DNA of 64,000 nt from Saccharicrinis fermentans DSM 9555 = JCM 21142 (GCF_000517085.1 NZ_KI912107.1:4647980-4711979); one strand, 5' to 3'. Numbered from the stretch's first letter, positions 9,554 to 19,059 are shown. Numbers and translations: made by a program. Notes: a model not told the origin generated them from the sequence alone.

Positions 9554-10066
9554 ATGAAGAAAATAGTTTTTATTGCGATAATACTTGGAATGAGCTTTGC
9601 GCTACAAGCGCAAAAATATGCTTTTGTGGATACTGAGTATATATTAAAGAATATACCAGCATTTGAGGCAGCTAATGAACAATTGAACCAGACTTCGCAG
9701 GGCTGGCAGAAAGAAATAGAAGCCATTTATGCAGAGGTGGAAACCATGTATCAGAACTATCAAACTGAGAGTGTGTTTTTGTCGAATGAGATGAAAATTA
9801 AAAAAGAAGAAGAAATTGTTGCCAAAGAAAAAGAAGCGCGTCAGCTGCAAACAAAGTACTTTGGACCAGAGGGTGAACTAGGAAAGAAACGCGAAGCGCT
9901 TATTAAACCGATCCAAGATGAGATCTATAATTCCATACGTGAGATGGTAGAAGAGGATGGATATGCGGCAATATTTGATAAAGCATCGGGCGGTGTTGTT
10001 TTATTTTCCGATTCAAAATACGATATTAGCGACGATGTTTTAGAAAAACTGGGATATAAAAAATAG
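9554..10066 (+). CDS. OmpH/Skp-family periplasmic chaperone (copy 1 of 3)
   Basis: 170-residue secreted protein with signal peptide MKKIVFIAIILGMSFALQA and the OmpH pattern: KYAFVDTEYILKNIPAFEAANEQL, a long highly charged coiled coil (about 40-125), then a beta segment YAAIFDKASGGVVLFSDSKYDIS. Skp-like proteins hold unfolded outer-membrane proteins on the way to BamA. This is the first of three tandem copies and diverges most from the other two in its coiled coil (GPEGELGKKREALIKPIQDE). Confidence 0.93.
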   Translation: MKKIVFIAIILGMSFALQAQKYAFVDTEYILKNIPAFEAANEQLNQTSQGWQKEIEAIYAEVETMYQNYQTESVFLSNEMKIKKEEEIVAKEKEARQLQTKYFGPEGELGKKREALIKPIQDEIYNSIREMVEEDGYAAIFDKASGGVVLFSDSKYDISDDVLEKLGYKK

Positions 10067-10114
10067 AAAGTGACATAGGCGCATTGGAGTGTATGTTATA
10101 TTAATACTTAATTT

Positions 10115-10639
10115 ATGAAACTGATTAAACAACTTTTTATTGGATTGGCTCTGATGGGTAGTACTACCATGGTGTCGGCACAATCCAATTTTAAATTCGG
10201 ACATGTCAATACAAATGCACTATTGTCAACCATGTCTGAATTGCAAACAATTGACCAGCAGTTAAAAAGCGAATACGAAACGCTGGAAGGACAATTGACT
10301 ACCATGCAGGAAGATTTGAAAAAACTTCAAACGGATTATCTTACAAAATTACAGGCAGGAACCATGGCTCCAGAAGAAAGAGCTAATCTGGAAACGCAGT
10401 TGCAGGAAACAAATGCCAAGGTTCAAAACTTTTATCAGACATCGCAGCAGTCGCTGCAGCAGAAAGAACAGGAACTGAAAAAGCCTATTTATGATAAGGT
10501 CAGTAATGCTATTCAGGAAGTGGGAGCTGAAAATGGTTTTCTATATATCTTTGAGGAAGCAGGTGGACTGGCCGTTTATAAGTCTGAAAAAAGTATGGAT
10601 GTATCAGACTTGGTAAAAAAGAAACTAGGAATTCAATAA
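10115..10639 (+). CDS. OmpH/Skp-family periplasmic chaperone (copy 2 of 3)
   Basis: 174-residue Skp-like chaperone: signal peptide MKLIKQLFIGLALMGSTTMVSA, the entry strand FKFGHVNTNALLSTMSEL, a coiled coil rich in Gln and Glu (LQQKEQELKKPIYDKV), and the exit strand ENGFLYIFEEAGGLAVYKSE. It is more similar to copy 3 than to copy 1 (shared FGHVN, EVGAENGF and IYIF/LYIF blocks). Spacing to its neighbours is 48-49 bases on each side, consistent with one transcript. Confidence 0.94.
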   Translation: MKLIKQLFIGLALMGSTTMVSAQSNFKFGHVNTNALLSTMSELQTIDQQLKSEYETLEGQLTTMQEDLKKLQTDYLTKLQAGTMAPEERANLETQLQETNAKVQNFYQTSQQSLQQKEQELKKPIYDKVSNAIQEVGAENGFLYIFEEAGGLAVYKSEKSMDVSDLVKKKLGIQ

Positions 10640-10688
10640 AAACAATAGTCGATTAGATAATAAATCTAAGAATAAAAAAAATAAATAT

Positions 10689-11207
10689 ATGAAATCGATA
10701 AAATTACTATTAGTTGTTGTGGCCATTGTGTTTAGCTCAAGCGCAATTGCTCAAGAGTTAAAATTCGGACATGTTAATATTCAAAAGTTAGTTACTGAAC
10801 TACCAGAGAAACAAGCTGCCGATAAGAAATTGCAGAGCGAAGCCCAAAAGTTAGAGGAAAACCTGAAGGTGATGAATGAAGAGTTGGAGGCTAAGTACAA
10901 CGATTACATGGAGAAGAGAGATACTTTACCGGAGCTTATTGTTGCTACCAAAGAAAAAGAGATTCAGGAATTGCAGCAACGTTTGCAAAACTTTAAAATG
11001 TTAGCACAGCAAAACCTACAAACACAAGAGCAGCAAATGCTGCAACCTATCATCGAAAAAGTTCAGAAAGCGATTGATGAAGTAGGTGCAGAAAATGGGT
11101 TTATTTATATCTTTGATGTGAGTTCAAGGGTTGTTATTTATCACTCAGAGCAGAGTACTGATGTGGAAGAATTGGTGAAAGCTAAATTAGCTGTTTCTGC
11201 AAACTAA
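10689..11207 (+). CDS. OmpH/Skp-family periplasmic chaperone (copy 3 of 3)
   Basis: 172-residue Skp-like chaperone: signal peptide (IKLLLVVVAIVFSSSAIAQ), LKFGHVNIQKLVTELPEKQAA, a long coiled coil, then DEVGAENGFIYIFDVSSRVVIYHSEQSTDVE. It closes the envelope block: a terminator hairpin follows 26 bases after its stop codon. The close match to copy 2 points to a tandem duplication. Confidence 0.94.
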   Translation: MKSIKLLLVVVAIVFSSSAIAQELKFGHVNIQKLVTELPEKQAADKKLQSEAQKLEENLKVMNEELEAKYNDYMEKRDTLPELIVATKEKEIQELQQRLQNFKMLAQQNLQTQEQQMLQPIIEKVQKAIDEVGAENGFIYIFDVSSRVVIYHSEQSTDVEELVKAKLAVSAN

Positions 11208-11233
11208 GAAAAGATATAATATTATATATTTGA

Positions 11234-11268
11234 AGGATGGTTGTTTGTTACAGCCATCCTTTTTTTTA
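11234..11268 (+). terminator. Intrinsic terminator after the ompH cluster
   Basis: GGATGGTTG - TTTGTTA - CAGCCATCC followed by eight T residues. It separates the ompH genes from murI, and its position shows that the longer reading of murI (TTG 11230) would translate through a terminator, so that start is rejected. Confidence 0.85.
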
Positions 11269-11277
11269 TTTAATAAT

Positions 11278-12105
11278 ATGGATACTTTATCAGGGCCAAT
11301 TGCTGTTTTTGATTCGGGATATGGAGGACTTACCGTATTGGAAAAGTTGCGTAAGCGGATGCCTCAATATGACTTCTTATATCTGGGCGACAATGCCAGA
11401 TCGCCTTATGGAACCCGTTCTTTTGATGTGGTATATGAATATACCCTGGAGGCCGTCGAAAAACTATTTTCAATGGGTGTACATTTGGTTATTCTGGCTT
11501 GTAATACGGCTTCGGCTAAAGCCTTGCGAACGATACAACAAAATGACCTCCCAAGAATTGACCCAAATAGGCGTGTTTTAGGTGTTATCAGACCAAGTGT
11601 AGAGGTAATACCCAAGTATACATTGACAAACAAAATAGGGGTGTTGGGAACGCTTGGAACCGTGCAGTCTGATTCTTATCGGATGGAACTGGAAAAGCAA
11701 TCAAAAAAATTGAAGGTTTATCAAGAGGCTTGTCCTATGTGGGTTCCGCTGGTGGAAAATGGAGAGGCCGAATCGGACGGTGCCGATTTTTTTATAAGAA
11801 AACATGTGGATCGATTGCTGGCAATGGATAAGGATATTGATACGGTGATTTTAGGTTGTACTCATTATCCTTTATTGATGAATAAAATAAAGCAGTATCT
11901 GCCACATTCTTGTACGATCTTGGCTCAGGGTGATATTGTAGCCCGTAGTTTGGAAGATTATTTGAAGCGTCATCCACAAATGGATGCCCAATGTTCCAAG
12001 TCAGGAGAGACTTTATTTTATACCACAGAAAATGTGGATAAGTTTAAACAAACGGCAGGTTACTTTTTGCAGGAAGACATTGAAGTACATCATATACAAC
12101 TTTGA
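11278..12105 (+). CDS. murI: Glutamate racemase
   Basis: 275-residue cofactor-independent racemase supplying D-glutamate for peptidoglycan. The two catalytic cysteines sit in LVILACNTASAKAL (about residue 74) and in VILGCTHYPLL (about 188); the N-terminal IAVFDSGYGGLTVL motif carries the conserved Asp and Ser. ATG 11278 is chosen because the longer frame overlaps the upstream terminator. It probably has its own promoter or depends on read-through from ompH. Confidence 0.95.
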   Translation: MDTLSGPIAVFDSGYGGLTVLEKLRKRMPQYDFLYLGDNARSPYGTRSFDVVYEYTLEAVEKLFSMGVHLVILACNTASAKALRTIQQNDLPRIDPNRRVLGVIRPSVEVIPKYTLTNKIGVLGTLGTVQSDSYRMELEKQSKKLKVYQEACPMWVPLVENGEAESDGADFFIRKHVDRLLAMDKDIDTVILGCTHYPLLMNKIKQYLPHSCTILAQGDIVARSLEDYLKRHPQMDAQCSKSGETLFYTTENVDKFKQTAGYFLQEDIEVHHIQL

Positions 12106-12201
12106 AGTAGGACGGTTCGGCTAGGGGAGGGCTTTTCTTTTAGCAGGATTGTAAATGGGTTGAAAGAGTGATAAAAGTATTGAGAAGTGATTGTGTATAT
12201 G

Positions 12202-12234
12202 AGGTTTCCCCGAATCTTGATGCCGGGGAAACCT
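12202..12234. terminator. Perfect 11-bp hairpin between murI and the carbonic anhydrase-like gene
   Basis: AGGTTTCCCCG and CGGGGAAACCT pair perfectly around an 11-base loop, between two convergent genes. No T tract follows on either strand, so it may act as a transcript-end or stabilising hairpin and not as a classical terminator. Confidence 0.5.
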
Positions 12235-12261
12235 GTTAGGTGTTTATGAGCCTTTTGTGTA

Positions 12262-12777
12262 CTACTCTTTATACCAACTGGAGTACATTAAATAGTTATT
12301 GGCTATTTTATGAATCATCTCCTTGGTTTGTTCTGGTTCAATATCTTTTACTTTTTTTGCAGGGACACCGGCATAGATGCTGTTAGGTTCTACCTTTGTT
12401 TTGCTTAATATTAATGAGTTGGCTGCAATAATCGAGTTTTCTCCGATAACTGCATCATCAAGTATAGTAGCACCCATTCCTACCAGTACATTATTCTCTA
12501 TCTTAGCACCATGAATGGTGACATTGTGACCTATGGATACATTATCTCCTATTTCGATGGTTGATTTTTGATATAAGGTGTGTAAAACAGAACCATCCTG
12601 AATGTTAACCTTGTTGCCTATTCGGATAGAGTTTACATCCCCTCTGAGTACAGCATTAAACCAAACACTGCAGTCGTTACCCATTTCAACGTCTCCAACA
12701 ATCGTGGCATTTTCGGCCAAAAATACATTCTCACCCATTTTGGGGCTAAATCCTCTTACTTCTTTTATTAGTGCCAT
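12262..12777 (-). CDS. Gamma carbonic anhydrase family protein (YrdA/PaaY-like)
   Basis: 171-residue left-handed beta-helix protein built of hexapeptide repeats (IGNKVNIQDGSVL, IGDNVSIGHNVTIHGAKIENN, VLVGMGATILDDAVIGENS). Three histidines suited to metal binding are present in the VLHT, SIGHNVTIH positions. Family members range from active carbonic anhydrases to ferripyochelin-binding-like proteins of unknown substrate, so the reaction is uncertain. It is a single gene, convergent with murI and divergent from korA. Confidence 0.85.
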   Translation of the reverse strand: MALIKEVRGFSPKMGENVFLAENATIVGDVEMGNDCSVWFNAVLRGDVNSIRIGNKVNIQDGSVLHTLYQKSTIEIGDNVSIGHNVTIHGAKIENNVLVGMGATILDDAVIGENSIIAANSLILSKTKVEPNSIYAGVPAKKVKDIEPEQTKEMIHKIANNYLMYSSWYKE

Positions 12778-13168
12778 TGTATTTATTTTAATGGTTATTG
12801 TTTTTACTTAGCAGGATGCAAATTTACGCTTTTTGCCAGCAAATAATATGTTGCTAAGCATTTGTTATATTATCAATAGCTCGCATAATCTGTATATATT
12901 GCTTTAGTTATCTTTGAATAAACATGTTTGGATTGGTATTTGTTGCAAGGAAAAAAGAATTTAAAATATTGGTATTCACCTTAAATACTGACGTCTGTCA
13001 AGCTTTTGTTATGATATACCGATTACCTTTACTGGTAGTTTAAAGCTAACAAGTTTGTAATGTTGTGTATTTCAAAAAAGTAAATCTTCACTCGTAAATA
13101 GAGCGGAGATTGTTTTGTTTGCAGACCTTACGGCTTTATTGAAAAATCCTGATAAAAGTTTTATAAAA
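12778..13168. other. Divergent promoter region between the carbonic anhydrase-like gene and korA
   Basis: 391 non-coding bases. A plus-strand -7-like box TATCTTTG is at 12909-12916 and a minus-strand TAAATTTG box at 12819-12826, but neither has a TTTG at the usual distance. No hairpin with a T tract or repeat was seen. Confidence 0.35.
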
Positions 13169-15022
13169 ATGATGGGCAGAAGTTCAAAAGTAATCGAGAG
13201 GGACGAGGTGGTTGTTCGGTTTTCGGGCGACTCAGGTGATGGTATGCAGTTAACCGGAACCTTGTTTTCAAACACTTCCGCGGTTTTTGGAAACGATATT
13301 TCAACATTTCCTGATTATCCGGCAGAAATTAGGGCTCCACAGGGCACCATTGGTGGGGTTTCTGGTTTTCAAGTTCATTTTGGCCACACAGAGGTTTACA
13401 CACCAGGCGATTATGCCGATGTGCTGGTGGCTATGAATCCGGCTGCACTGCGGGCAAATTCAAAGTGGGTGAAACCCGGTGGAACGATTGTTATGGATGT
13501 GGATAGTTTTGATGATAAGCATCTGCAAAAAGCTGGTTATCAAACGAATGATCCCATTACAGAAGATAAGCTGGGGGATTATCATATTGTAAAGGCTCCC
13601 ATTACCACTTTGACTAAAGAGAGTCTGAAGGATATGGGTTTGGATAATAAAAGTATTCTGCGAAGCAAGAATATGTATGCACTAGGTCTAGTGTACTGGT
13701 TGTTTGATAGACCATTGGCCCATACCTCGGAGTTTATTAAGAAAAAATTCGCCAAAAACCCTTTGGTGGTAGAGGCCAACCTAAAAGTGCTCAAAGAGGG
13801 CTATGATTATGGTGTGATTATTCAGGCGGTGACGCCTTCTTATCATATTAATCCTGCATCCATTAAGAAAGGAAAATATAGAAACTTAAATGGTAACATA
13901 GCAGTGGCTTGGGGACTGATTGCTGCAGCGCAAAAAGCCAACCTGGAATTATTTTTGGGTTCTTATCCTATTACACCTGCAACTGAGATTCTGCAGGAAT
14001 TGTCGGCTCGTAAAGATTTAGGAGTGAAGGTGTTTCAGGCTGAGGATGAAATTGCGGGTATATGTACAGCTATTGGTGCTAGTTTTGCCGGTGACTTGGC
14101 GGTGACTTCCACTTCTGGTCCAGGATTGGCATTAAAGGGTGAGGCCATTGGATTGGCTGTTATTGCTGAATTACCACTGGTGATCGTAAATGTTCAGCGT
14201 GGTGGTCCATCTACAGGATTGCCAACTAAAACAGAACAAAGTGACTTGATGCAGGCCTTACATGGAAGAAATGGAGAGAGTCCGTGTGTGGTTATGGCTG
14301 CATCATCGCCAATTAATTGTTTTGAATATGCCTTTTATGCTGCAAAAATTGCTGTAGAACATATGACACCTGTTATTCTCTTAACGGATGGTTTCCTAGC
14401 CAATGGTACACAATCATGGAGAATCCCTGATTTAGCTGACTACCCGGAGATTGTAGCCAAGCGTGTTCCGGAAGAGCAAAAAGAGAATTGGATGCCTTAT
14501 GTTCGCGATCCGGAATCGTTGGTTCGTAGTTGGGCGCCTGTGGGAACACCGGGGCTGATGCACCGTATTGGAGGTTTGGAAAAAGATGAAGAAACGGGTG
14601 GTGTTTCATATGATGCTGAAAATCACCAGAAAATGGTGAATTATCGCCGTGACAAAATAAAAAATATTGAAAATTGTATCCCGGAACAAGATATATTAGG
14701 GGATGTAGATAGTCAGGTGTTGGTGATTGGCTGGGGTGGTACCTTTGGTCATCTATTTACTGCGGTAGAGGAACTCCAGAATGAAGGTAAGGGCGTGGCA
14801 TTGGCACATTTTAATTACATAAATCCAATGCCTAAAAATACACACGATGTGCTTAAAAGATATAAAAAAATATTGGTCTGTGAACTCAATATGGGACAGT
14901 TTGCCAATCATTTGCGTATGAATTTTCCTGATATCTTATATCGTCAGTATAATAAGGTACAGGGCTTACCTTTTACCGTTTTGGAATTAAAAGAGCAGTT
15001 TAAAAAATTATTGGAGGACTAG
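13169..15022 (+). CDS. korA: 2-oxoacid:ferredoxin oxidoreductase, alpha subunit (gamma-alpha fusion)
   Basis: 617-residue subunit of a ferredoxin-dependent 2-oxoacid (probably 2-oxoglutarate) oxidoreductase. The N-terminal third is the gamma domain (VVRFSGDSGDGMQLTG, YPAEIRAPQGT); the pyruvate-flavodoxin-type alpha domain follows (LGSYPITPATEILQEL, QAEDEIAGICTAIGASFAG, TSTSGPGLALKGEAIGLA), then the transketolase C-domain (VLVIGWGGTFGH). It oxidatively decarboxylates or reductively carboxylates an oxoacid with CoA and ferredoxin. ATG 13169 replaces the upstream TTG 13115 because conserved sequence begins shortly after it. It is four bases from korB. Confidence 0.92.
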   Translation: MMGRSSKVIERDEVVVRFSGDSGDGMQLTGTLFSNTSAVFGNDISTFPDYPAEIRAPQGTIGGVSGFQVHFGHTEVYTPGDYADVLVAMNPAALRANSKWVKPGGTIVMDVDSFDDKHLQKAGYQTNDPITEDKLGDYHIVKAPITTLTKESLKDMGLDNKSILRSKNMYALGLVYWLFDRPLAHTSEFIKKKFAKNPLVVEANLKVLKEGYDYGVIIQAVTPSYHINPASIKKGKYRNLNGNIAVAWGLIAAAQKANLELFLGSYPITPATEILQELSARKDLGVKVFQAEDEIAGICTAIGASFAGDLAVTSTSGPGLALKGEAIGLAVIAELPLVIVNVQRGGPSTGLPTKTEQSDLMQALHGRNGESPCVVMAASSPINCFEYAFYAAKIAVEHMTPVILLTDGFLANGTQSWRIPDLADYPEIVAKRVPEEQKENWMPYVRDPESLVRSWAPVGTPGLMHRIGGLEKDEETGGVSYDAENHQKMVNYRRDKIKNIENCIPEQDILGDVDSQVLVIGWGGTFGHLFTAVEELQNEGKGVALAHFNYINPMPKNTHDVLKRYKKILVCELNMGQFANHLRMNFPDILYRQYNKVQGLPFTVLELKEQFKKLLED

Positions 15023-15026
15023 CATC

Positions 15027-16043
15027 ATGAGTGAACAATGTGAATTAAAATTTAGCGACTATAAAAGTGATTTAAGTGTAAGGTGGTGTCCTGGCTGTGG
15101 TGACCATGCCATTCTTAATTCGGTACAAAAAGCCATGGCTAATTTAAAGGTGAAACCACATGATGTGGCTGTTATTTCTGGAATCGGTTGTTCGTCACGT
15201 TTTCCGTATTATATGAATACCTATGGCTTTCATACTATTCATGGTCGAGCAGCAGCTGTGGCTTCGGGTGTGAAGGTGGCCAATCCCGATTTGCATGTAT
15301 GGGAGATAACGGGTGATGGAGATGCATTGGCCATCGGTGGAAATCATTTTATACATCTTATCCGTAGGAATATAGATATCAATGTTATTTTGTTTAATAA
15401 TCAGATCTATGGACTAACCAAAGGGCAATATTCTCCTACATCCAAAAGAGGCTTTATATCTAAAACCTCTCCTTTTGGTACGGTGGAAGATCCATTTCGT
15501 CCAGGTGAATTGGCGCTGGGTGCCCGTGGACAATTCTTTGCGAGAACAGTGGATAAAGAATTGAAGCTTTCGGTTGAGGTCATGGAGGAAGCAGCTAAGC
15601 ATAAAGGTACTTCTATTGTTGAGGTCTTACAAAATTGTGTTATATATAATGATCGAACGCATGAGGCTATCACGGATAAAAAGCATAAGTTAGATAGAAC
15701 CATCATATTAAAGCATGGTGAAAAAATGATCTTTGGTACCAATGGCGATAAGGGATTGGTAATGGATGGTATGGATATAAAGGCTGTTACCATTGGACAG
15801 GATGGCTATACTATGGATGATATCTTAGTGCATGATGCTCAAACGCAGCATGTTTCAATGCATCGTAAATTAGCGAATATGGATTACCCGGAATTGCCCG
15901 TGGCTTTGGGTGTTATTCGATCTGCCGAAGGACTTAGCTATGATGAGAGCGTTAAAAAACAAGTGGAGGATGTTCAGGAGAAAACCAGTATACATACTTT
16001 CGAGGAACTAGTGAACTCCGGTGATGTTTGGGAAGTAAAATGA
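15027..16043 (+). CDS. korB: 2-oxoacid:ferredoxin oxidoreductase, beta subunit
   Basis: 338-residue thiamine diphosphate-binding subunit. WCPGCGDHAILNSV near residue 20 and the GCSSR motif supply cluster-ligating cysteines; GDGDALAIGGNHFIHLIRRN with NNQIYGLTKGQYSPTS is the ThDP/Mg site. It works with KorA to form acyl-CoA and reduced ferredoxin. No separate ferredoxin subunit gene is adjacent, as in the two-subunit Kor type. The terminator at 16206 ends the operon. Confidence 0.94.
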   Translation: MSEQCELKFSDYKSDLSVRWCPGCGDHAILNSVQKAMANLKVKPHDVAVISGIGCSSRFPYYMNTYGFHTIHGRAAAVASGVKVANPDLHVWEITGDGDALAIGGNHFIHLIRRNIDINVILFNNQIYGLTKGQYSPTSKRGFISKTSPFGTVEDPFRPGELALGARGQFFARTVDKELKLSVEVMEEAAKHKGTSIVEVLQNCVIYNDRTHEAITDKKHKLDRTIILKHGEKMIFGTNGDKGLVMDGMDIKAVTIGQDGYTMDDILVHDAQTQHVSMHRKLANMDYPELPVALGVIRSAEGLSYDESVKKQVEDVQEKTSIHTFEELVNSGDVWEVK

Positions 16044-16205
16044 TAACTAAAAATGAAATGGCTTGCCAAGTTCTTTTAGTTGGTGAATTGGGTAATAACT
16101 TGTTTAATTGCTTCATAGTGGTCTATGATCAATTTCAACATATGTTTGATGGAACTTTTATCACGCATTATGAAGTTCTAATGGATCATTAAGTTTTTAT
16201 TAAAA

Positions 16206-16240
16206 GAGGCTGGCTTTGTGTAAGCTAGCCTCTCATTTTT
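16206..16240 (+). terminator. Intrinsic terminator after korAB
   Basis: GAGGCTGGCTT - TGTGT - AAGCTAGCCTC (11-bp stem, one G-T pair) followed by TCATTTTTTT. It lies between korB (+) and a convergent beta-barrel gene. Confidence 0.8.
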
Positions 16241-16259
16241 TTCTGATTGTTCTATTTTA

Positions 16260-16760
16260 TTAAAAACGTACACCTACAGTGATGCCCAGTTGTTCAAATG
16301 CTGTATCATATTTTAATTCACCAAAAAACATATTGTAGTTGGTACCAACACCAAGGTCTATACCTACTTCGCTATCGTTGATCTCTCCCCAAAGAACATA
16401 GTTGCTATTTGTACCATCATATTTAAGTTTGGTGTGGGAGTAGTTTAATCCTGCCAGGCCATAAATCTTAAATTCGCCTTCTTCGTGAAAATAATAATGG
16501 GCATCAGCGTTGAGTTGCCATTGTGTTAATTTATAATCAGCCTCTGAACTTGGGAATACAAAGGTAAATCCGGGTGTTATCGACCAATCTTCGTTAATCT
16601 CATATTCTCCCCGCAGATTTATGCCAACGCCCATGCCTCCATCTATGGACCAATCAGTTCCCAGTGTTAGTCCACCACCGTAGTGGATGTTTTCGTTTTG
16701 TCCAAAAGAGACTGTCGAAACCATAGTCATTATGACAATTACAAATAATATTTTTTTCAT
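16260..16760 (-). CDS. Small outer-membrane beta-barrel protein
   Basis: 166 residues with signal peptide MKKILFVIVIMTMVSTVSFG, then an eight-strand-like barrel: alternating hydrophobic strands such as GVGINLRGEYEINEDWSITPGFTFVF and a C-terminal strand ending GITVGVRF with terminal Phe, the usual sorting signal for BAM. It resembles the OmpX/porin-family superfamily. It is a single gene; function unknown. Confidence 0.8.
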   Translation of the reverse strand: MKKILFVIVIMTMVSTVSFGQNENIHYGGGLTLGTDWSIDGGMGVGINLRGEYEINEDWSITPGFTFVFPSSEADYKLTQWQLNADAHYYFHEEGEFKIYGLAGLNYSHTKLKYDGTNSNYVLWGEINDSEVGIDLGVGTNYNMFFGELKYDTAFEQLGITVGVRF

Positions 16761-16972
16761 GTTTGTGTTTTTAATTTTTAAATAAAGTTAATATTCAGCG
16801 GTGAAAGTATGGAATTATAATTTATTTGTCAAGTGTCGTTATTGAACTAAAATTAGCATATCTTTAGTGTTAGTGAAGTGGCTATTTATTTCTTCGTTTA
16901 GAACTTAGGCTGGTGTATAAAATGATTGGTTTTAGCCAACGAATCAGGTATTTTGTGTAATATTAAAATAAG

Positions 16973-16993
16973 AAGCCGGCTATTCGCCGGCTT
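16973..16993 (-). terminator. Terminator hairpin downstream of tyrS
   Basis: AAGCCGGC - GAATA - GCCGGCTT read on the minus strand, 27 bases after the tyrS stop codon, followed by an AT-rich stretch with short T runs. Confidence 0.7.
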
Positions 16994-17019
16994 AAAATAA
17001 ATTTTGTATGTATTTGAAT

Positions 17020-18324
17020 TTACTGTGCTACGACAACGAAAAAATTCTTTTTACCTTTTTGAAACAATAGGTATTTATCATTTAAAAGGGAATCTTTATG
17101 GATGAGTTCATCAGCTCCAGCTACTTTTTCTTTGTTAAGGCTTACTCCTCCTCCTTTAATTGTTTTGCGTGCTTCACCTTTGGATGGAAATATATTGGTT
17201 TGAACAGCCAATAATTCCAGAATATCCACCCCAGAAGTAATTACTTCTTTAGAAATATTAAACTTGGGTACGCCTTCAAAAACAGCCAAAAAAGTATCTT
17301 CGTCTAATTTCTTAAGTGCTTCCATGGTTGATTTTCCAAAAAGAATCTGACTGGCTTCTACCGATGCTTCATAGGCTTCTTCTCCGTGAATCATCACAGT
17401 TACTTCTTTGGCCAGTCTTTTTTGAAGTGCTCGTGCATGAGGGGCTTCGGCATGTTCTTCAATCAGATTTTGTACTTCTTCTTGTGAAAGTAGCGTAAAT
17501 ATTTTAATGTATTTTTCGGCGTCCGCATCCGATGCGTTGAGCCAAAACTGATAGAACTTATAGGGGCTGGTGCGTTTGGGGTCCAGCCAAATATTACCAG
17601 ATTCTGTTTTGCCAAATTTGCCTCCATCGGCTTTTGTAATTAAAGGACAAGTCATGGCAAATGCTTTGCCTTCTTCACCTTCTTTGCTCATTCGTCTGAT
17701 TAACTCGGTGCCGGTGGTAATATTACCCCATTGATCTGAACCTCCCATTTGGAGTTTGCAGCCGTATGTTTTATATAGGTGGTAGAAATCGGTACCTTGA
17801 ACCAGTTGATAGGTAAACTCAGTGAATGATAGGCCGGCATTGTGTTCTCCGTTAATGCGTTTTTTAACCGAGTCTTTGGCCATCATGTAGTTGACGGTGA
17901 TGTGCTTGCCAATATCACGTATGAAGCCCAGAAAAGAAAATTCTTTCATCCAGTCATAGTTGTTCACCATAAGGGCTTTGTTTTCAGCATCACTGTCGAA
18001 ATCCAAAAAACGACTTAATTGGGCTTTTAGGCAATCTTGATTATGACGCAGTGTTGCTTCATCCAACAGGTTGCGTTCATCCGATTTACCAGATGGGTCG
18101 CCAATCATTCCTGTTGCTCCCCCTACCAATACAATGGGGCGGTGGCCCGATACCTGCAAATGCTTTAGCATCATTACCGACACCAAGTGCCCAATATGAA
18201 GAGAATCAGCGGTGGGGTCAATGCCTACGTATGCAGTGGTCATTTCTTTTTGTAATTGCTCTTCGGTTCCGGGCATCATATCGTGAATCATGCCGCGCCA
18301 TTTCAGTTCTTCAACAAAGTTCAT
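17020..18324 (-). CDS. tyrS: Tyrosyl-tRNA synthetase
   Basis: 434-residue class I synthetase that charges tRNA-Tyr. The HIGH-like signature is in [18 protein letters not shown]; tyrosine recognition residues are in [11 protein letters not shown] and [13 protein letters not shown]; the KMSKS-like loop is [15 protein letters not shown]-terminal S4 RNA-binding domain ([16 protein letters not shown]) ends the protein. ATG 18324 ([11 protein letters not shown]) is chosen over the upstream frame start at 18423 because a promoter lies between them at 18369-18401. Confidence 0.97.
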   Translation of the reverse strand: MNFVEELKWRGMIHDMMPGTEEQLQKEMTTAYVGIDPTADSLHIGHLVSVMMLKHLQVSGHRPIVLVGGATGMIGDPSGKSDERNLLDEATLRHNQDCLKAQLSRFLDFDSDAENKALMVNNYDWMKEFSFLGFIRDIGKHITVNYMMAKDSVKKRINGEHNAGLSFTEFTYQLVQGTDFYHLYKTYGCKLQMGGSDQWGNITTGTELIRRMSKEGEEGKAFAMTCPLITKADGGKFGKTESGNIWLDPKRTSPYKFYQFWLNASDADAEKYIKIFTLLSQEEVQNLIEEHAEAPHARALQKRLAKEVTVMIHGEEAYEASVEASQILFGKSTMEALKKLDEDTFLAVFEGVPKFNISKEVITSGVDILELLAVQTNIFPSKGEARKTIKGGGVSLNKEKVAGADELIHKDSLLNDKYLLFQKGKKNFFVVVAQ

Positions 18325-18368
18325 GGTTCTATAATTGAATGTTTTAATATCTGTTTTTTGTGAAAGTC

Positions 18369-18401
18369 CAAAGATAATAAACTTTGTAGAATGGATGTCA
18401 A
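18369..18401 (-). promoter_or_regulatory. Probable tyrS promoter
   Basis: On the minus strand a TTG (18399-18401) is followed, 22 bases later, by TATCTTTG (18369-18376), a good -7 box. The predicted transcript start falls about 40 bases before ATG 18324, supporting that start codon. The spacer is slightly longer than usual. Confidence 0.5.
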
Positions 18402-18534
18402 TATATGAATTCAAACATTCCAAAGGATATGTGAGTGCCGATCGTGTTTAATAGGCAGACCGTTATGACTATTGAATTGTATGTGCTTTTTGATGCTCAC
18501 ATGTGGGTAAGCAATGATGTGTCATGGGAGATGC

Positions 18535-19059
18535 TTACACCTCTGCTTTGGTGGCATCATTCATTGTGTCACGAATTTTATCCTTGTCAAAATTTAAATA
18601 AGGAAATAACTTGGGGGCAAAATTAGAAAGAGGTTTATAGGCAATAGAACTGTCTTTGGTTTCCTGTGGAATTAAGTTTAGTGTATTGTCAAAAGAACTA
18701 AAAATAGCCAGTAGAATACTCAAAATGAAAGCATATTTAATAAAGGCAAAAGCAGATCCAAATATGCGATTAACAAGACCGAGGGCGATTGCTTTTATCA
18801 GTCGGTCAACTACTTTTGCAAGCATGTGTATGGCGATAACAATTAACACAAAGGTTACCAAAAATGAGATAATGCCAATGTAGTTGCTGGAGAAATGTTG
18901 AAGTAACCACTTTTCGGTGAGACCTGAAAACTTTATAGCACCTAGTACGCCTAACACTAAAGCTGCCAAAGAGGCAAACTCTATAATAAAACCGTTTTTA
19001 AATCCTTTTATGATGGCAAACAATAATATAATGCCAATTATAATATCAAAATAATTCAT
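18535..19059 (-). CDS. CvpA family membrane protein
   Basis: 174 residues with four predicted membrane helices (YFDIIIGIILLFAIIKGF, LAALVLGVLGAI, ISFLVTFVLIVIAIHMLA and AFIKYAFILSILLAIF) and the CvpA pattern of an N-terminal D-I-I-I-G-I motif with a following G-F-x-x-G-F. E. coli CvpA is needed for colicin V production and affects envelope robustness; its molecular role in Bacteroidota is unknown. It lies upstream of tyrS on the same strand but about 210 bases away, so separate transcription is likely. Confidence 0.82.
   Translation of the reverse strand: MNYFDIIIGIILLFAIIKGFKNGFIIEFASLAALVLGVLGAIKFSGLTEKWLLQHFSSNYIGIISFLVTFVLIVIAIHMLAKVVDRLIKAIALGLVNRIFGSAFAFIKYAFILSILLAIFSSFDNTLNLIPQETKDSSIAYKPLSNFAPKLFPYLNFDKDKIRDTMNDATKAEV

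Noticed and set aside
11230-11277. N-terminal extension of murI from TTG 11230
   Set aside because: It overlaps an intrinsic terminator; ATG 11278 fits the family start.
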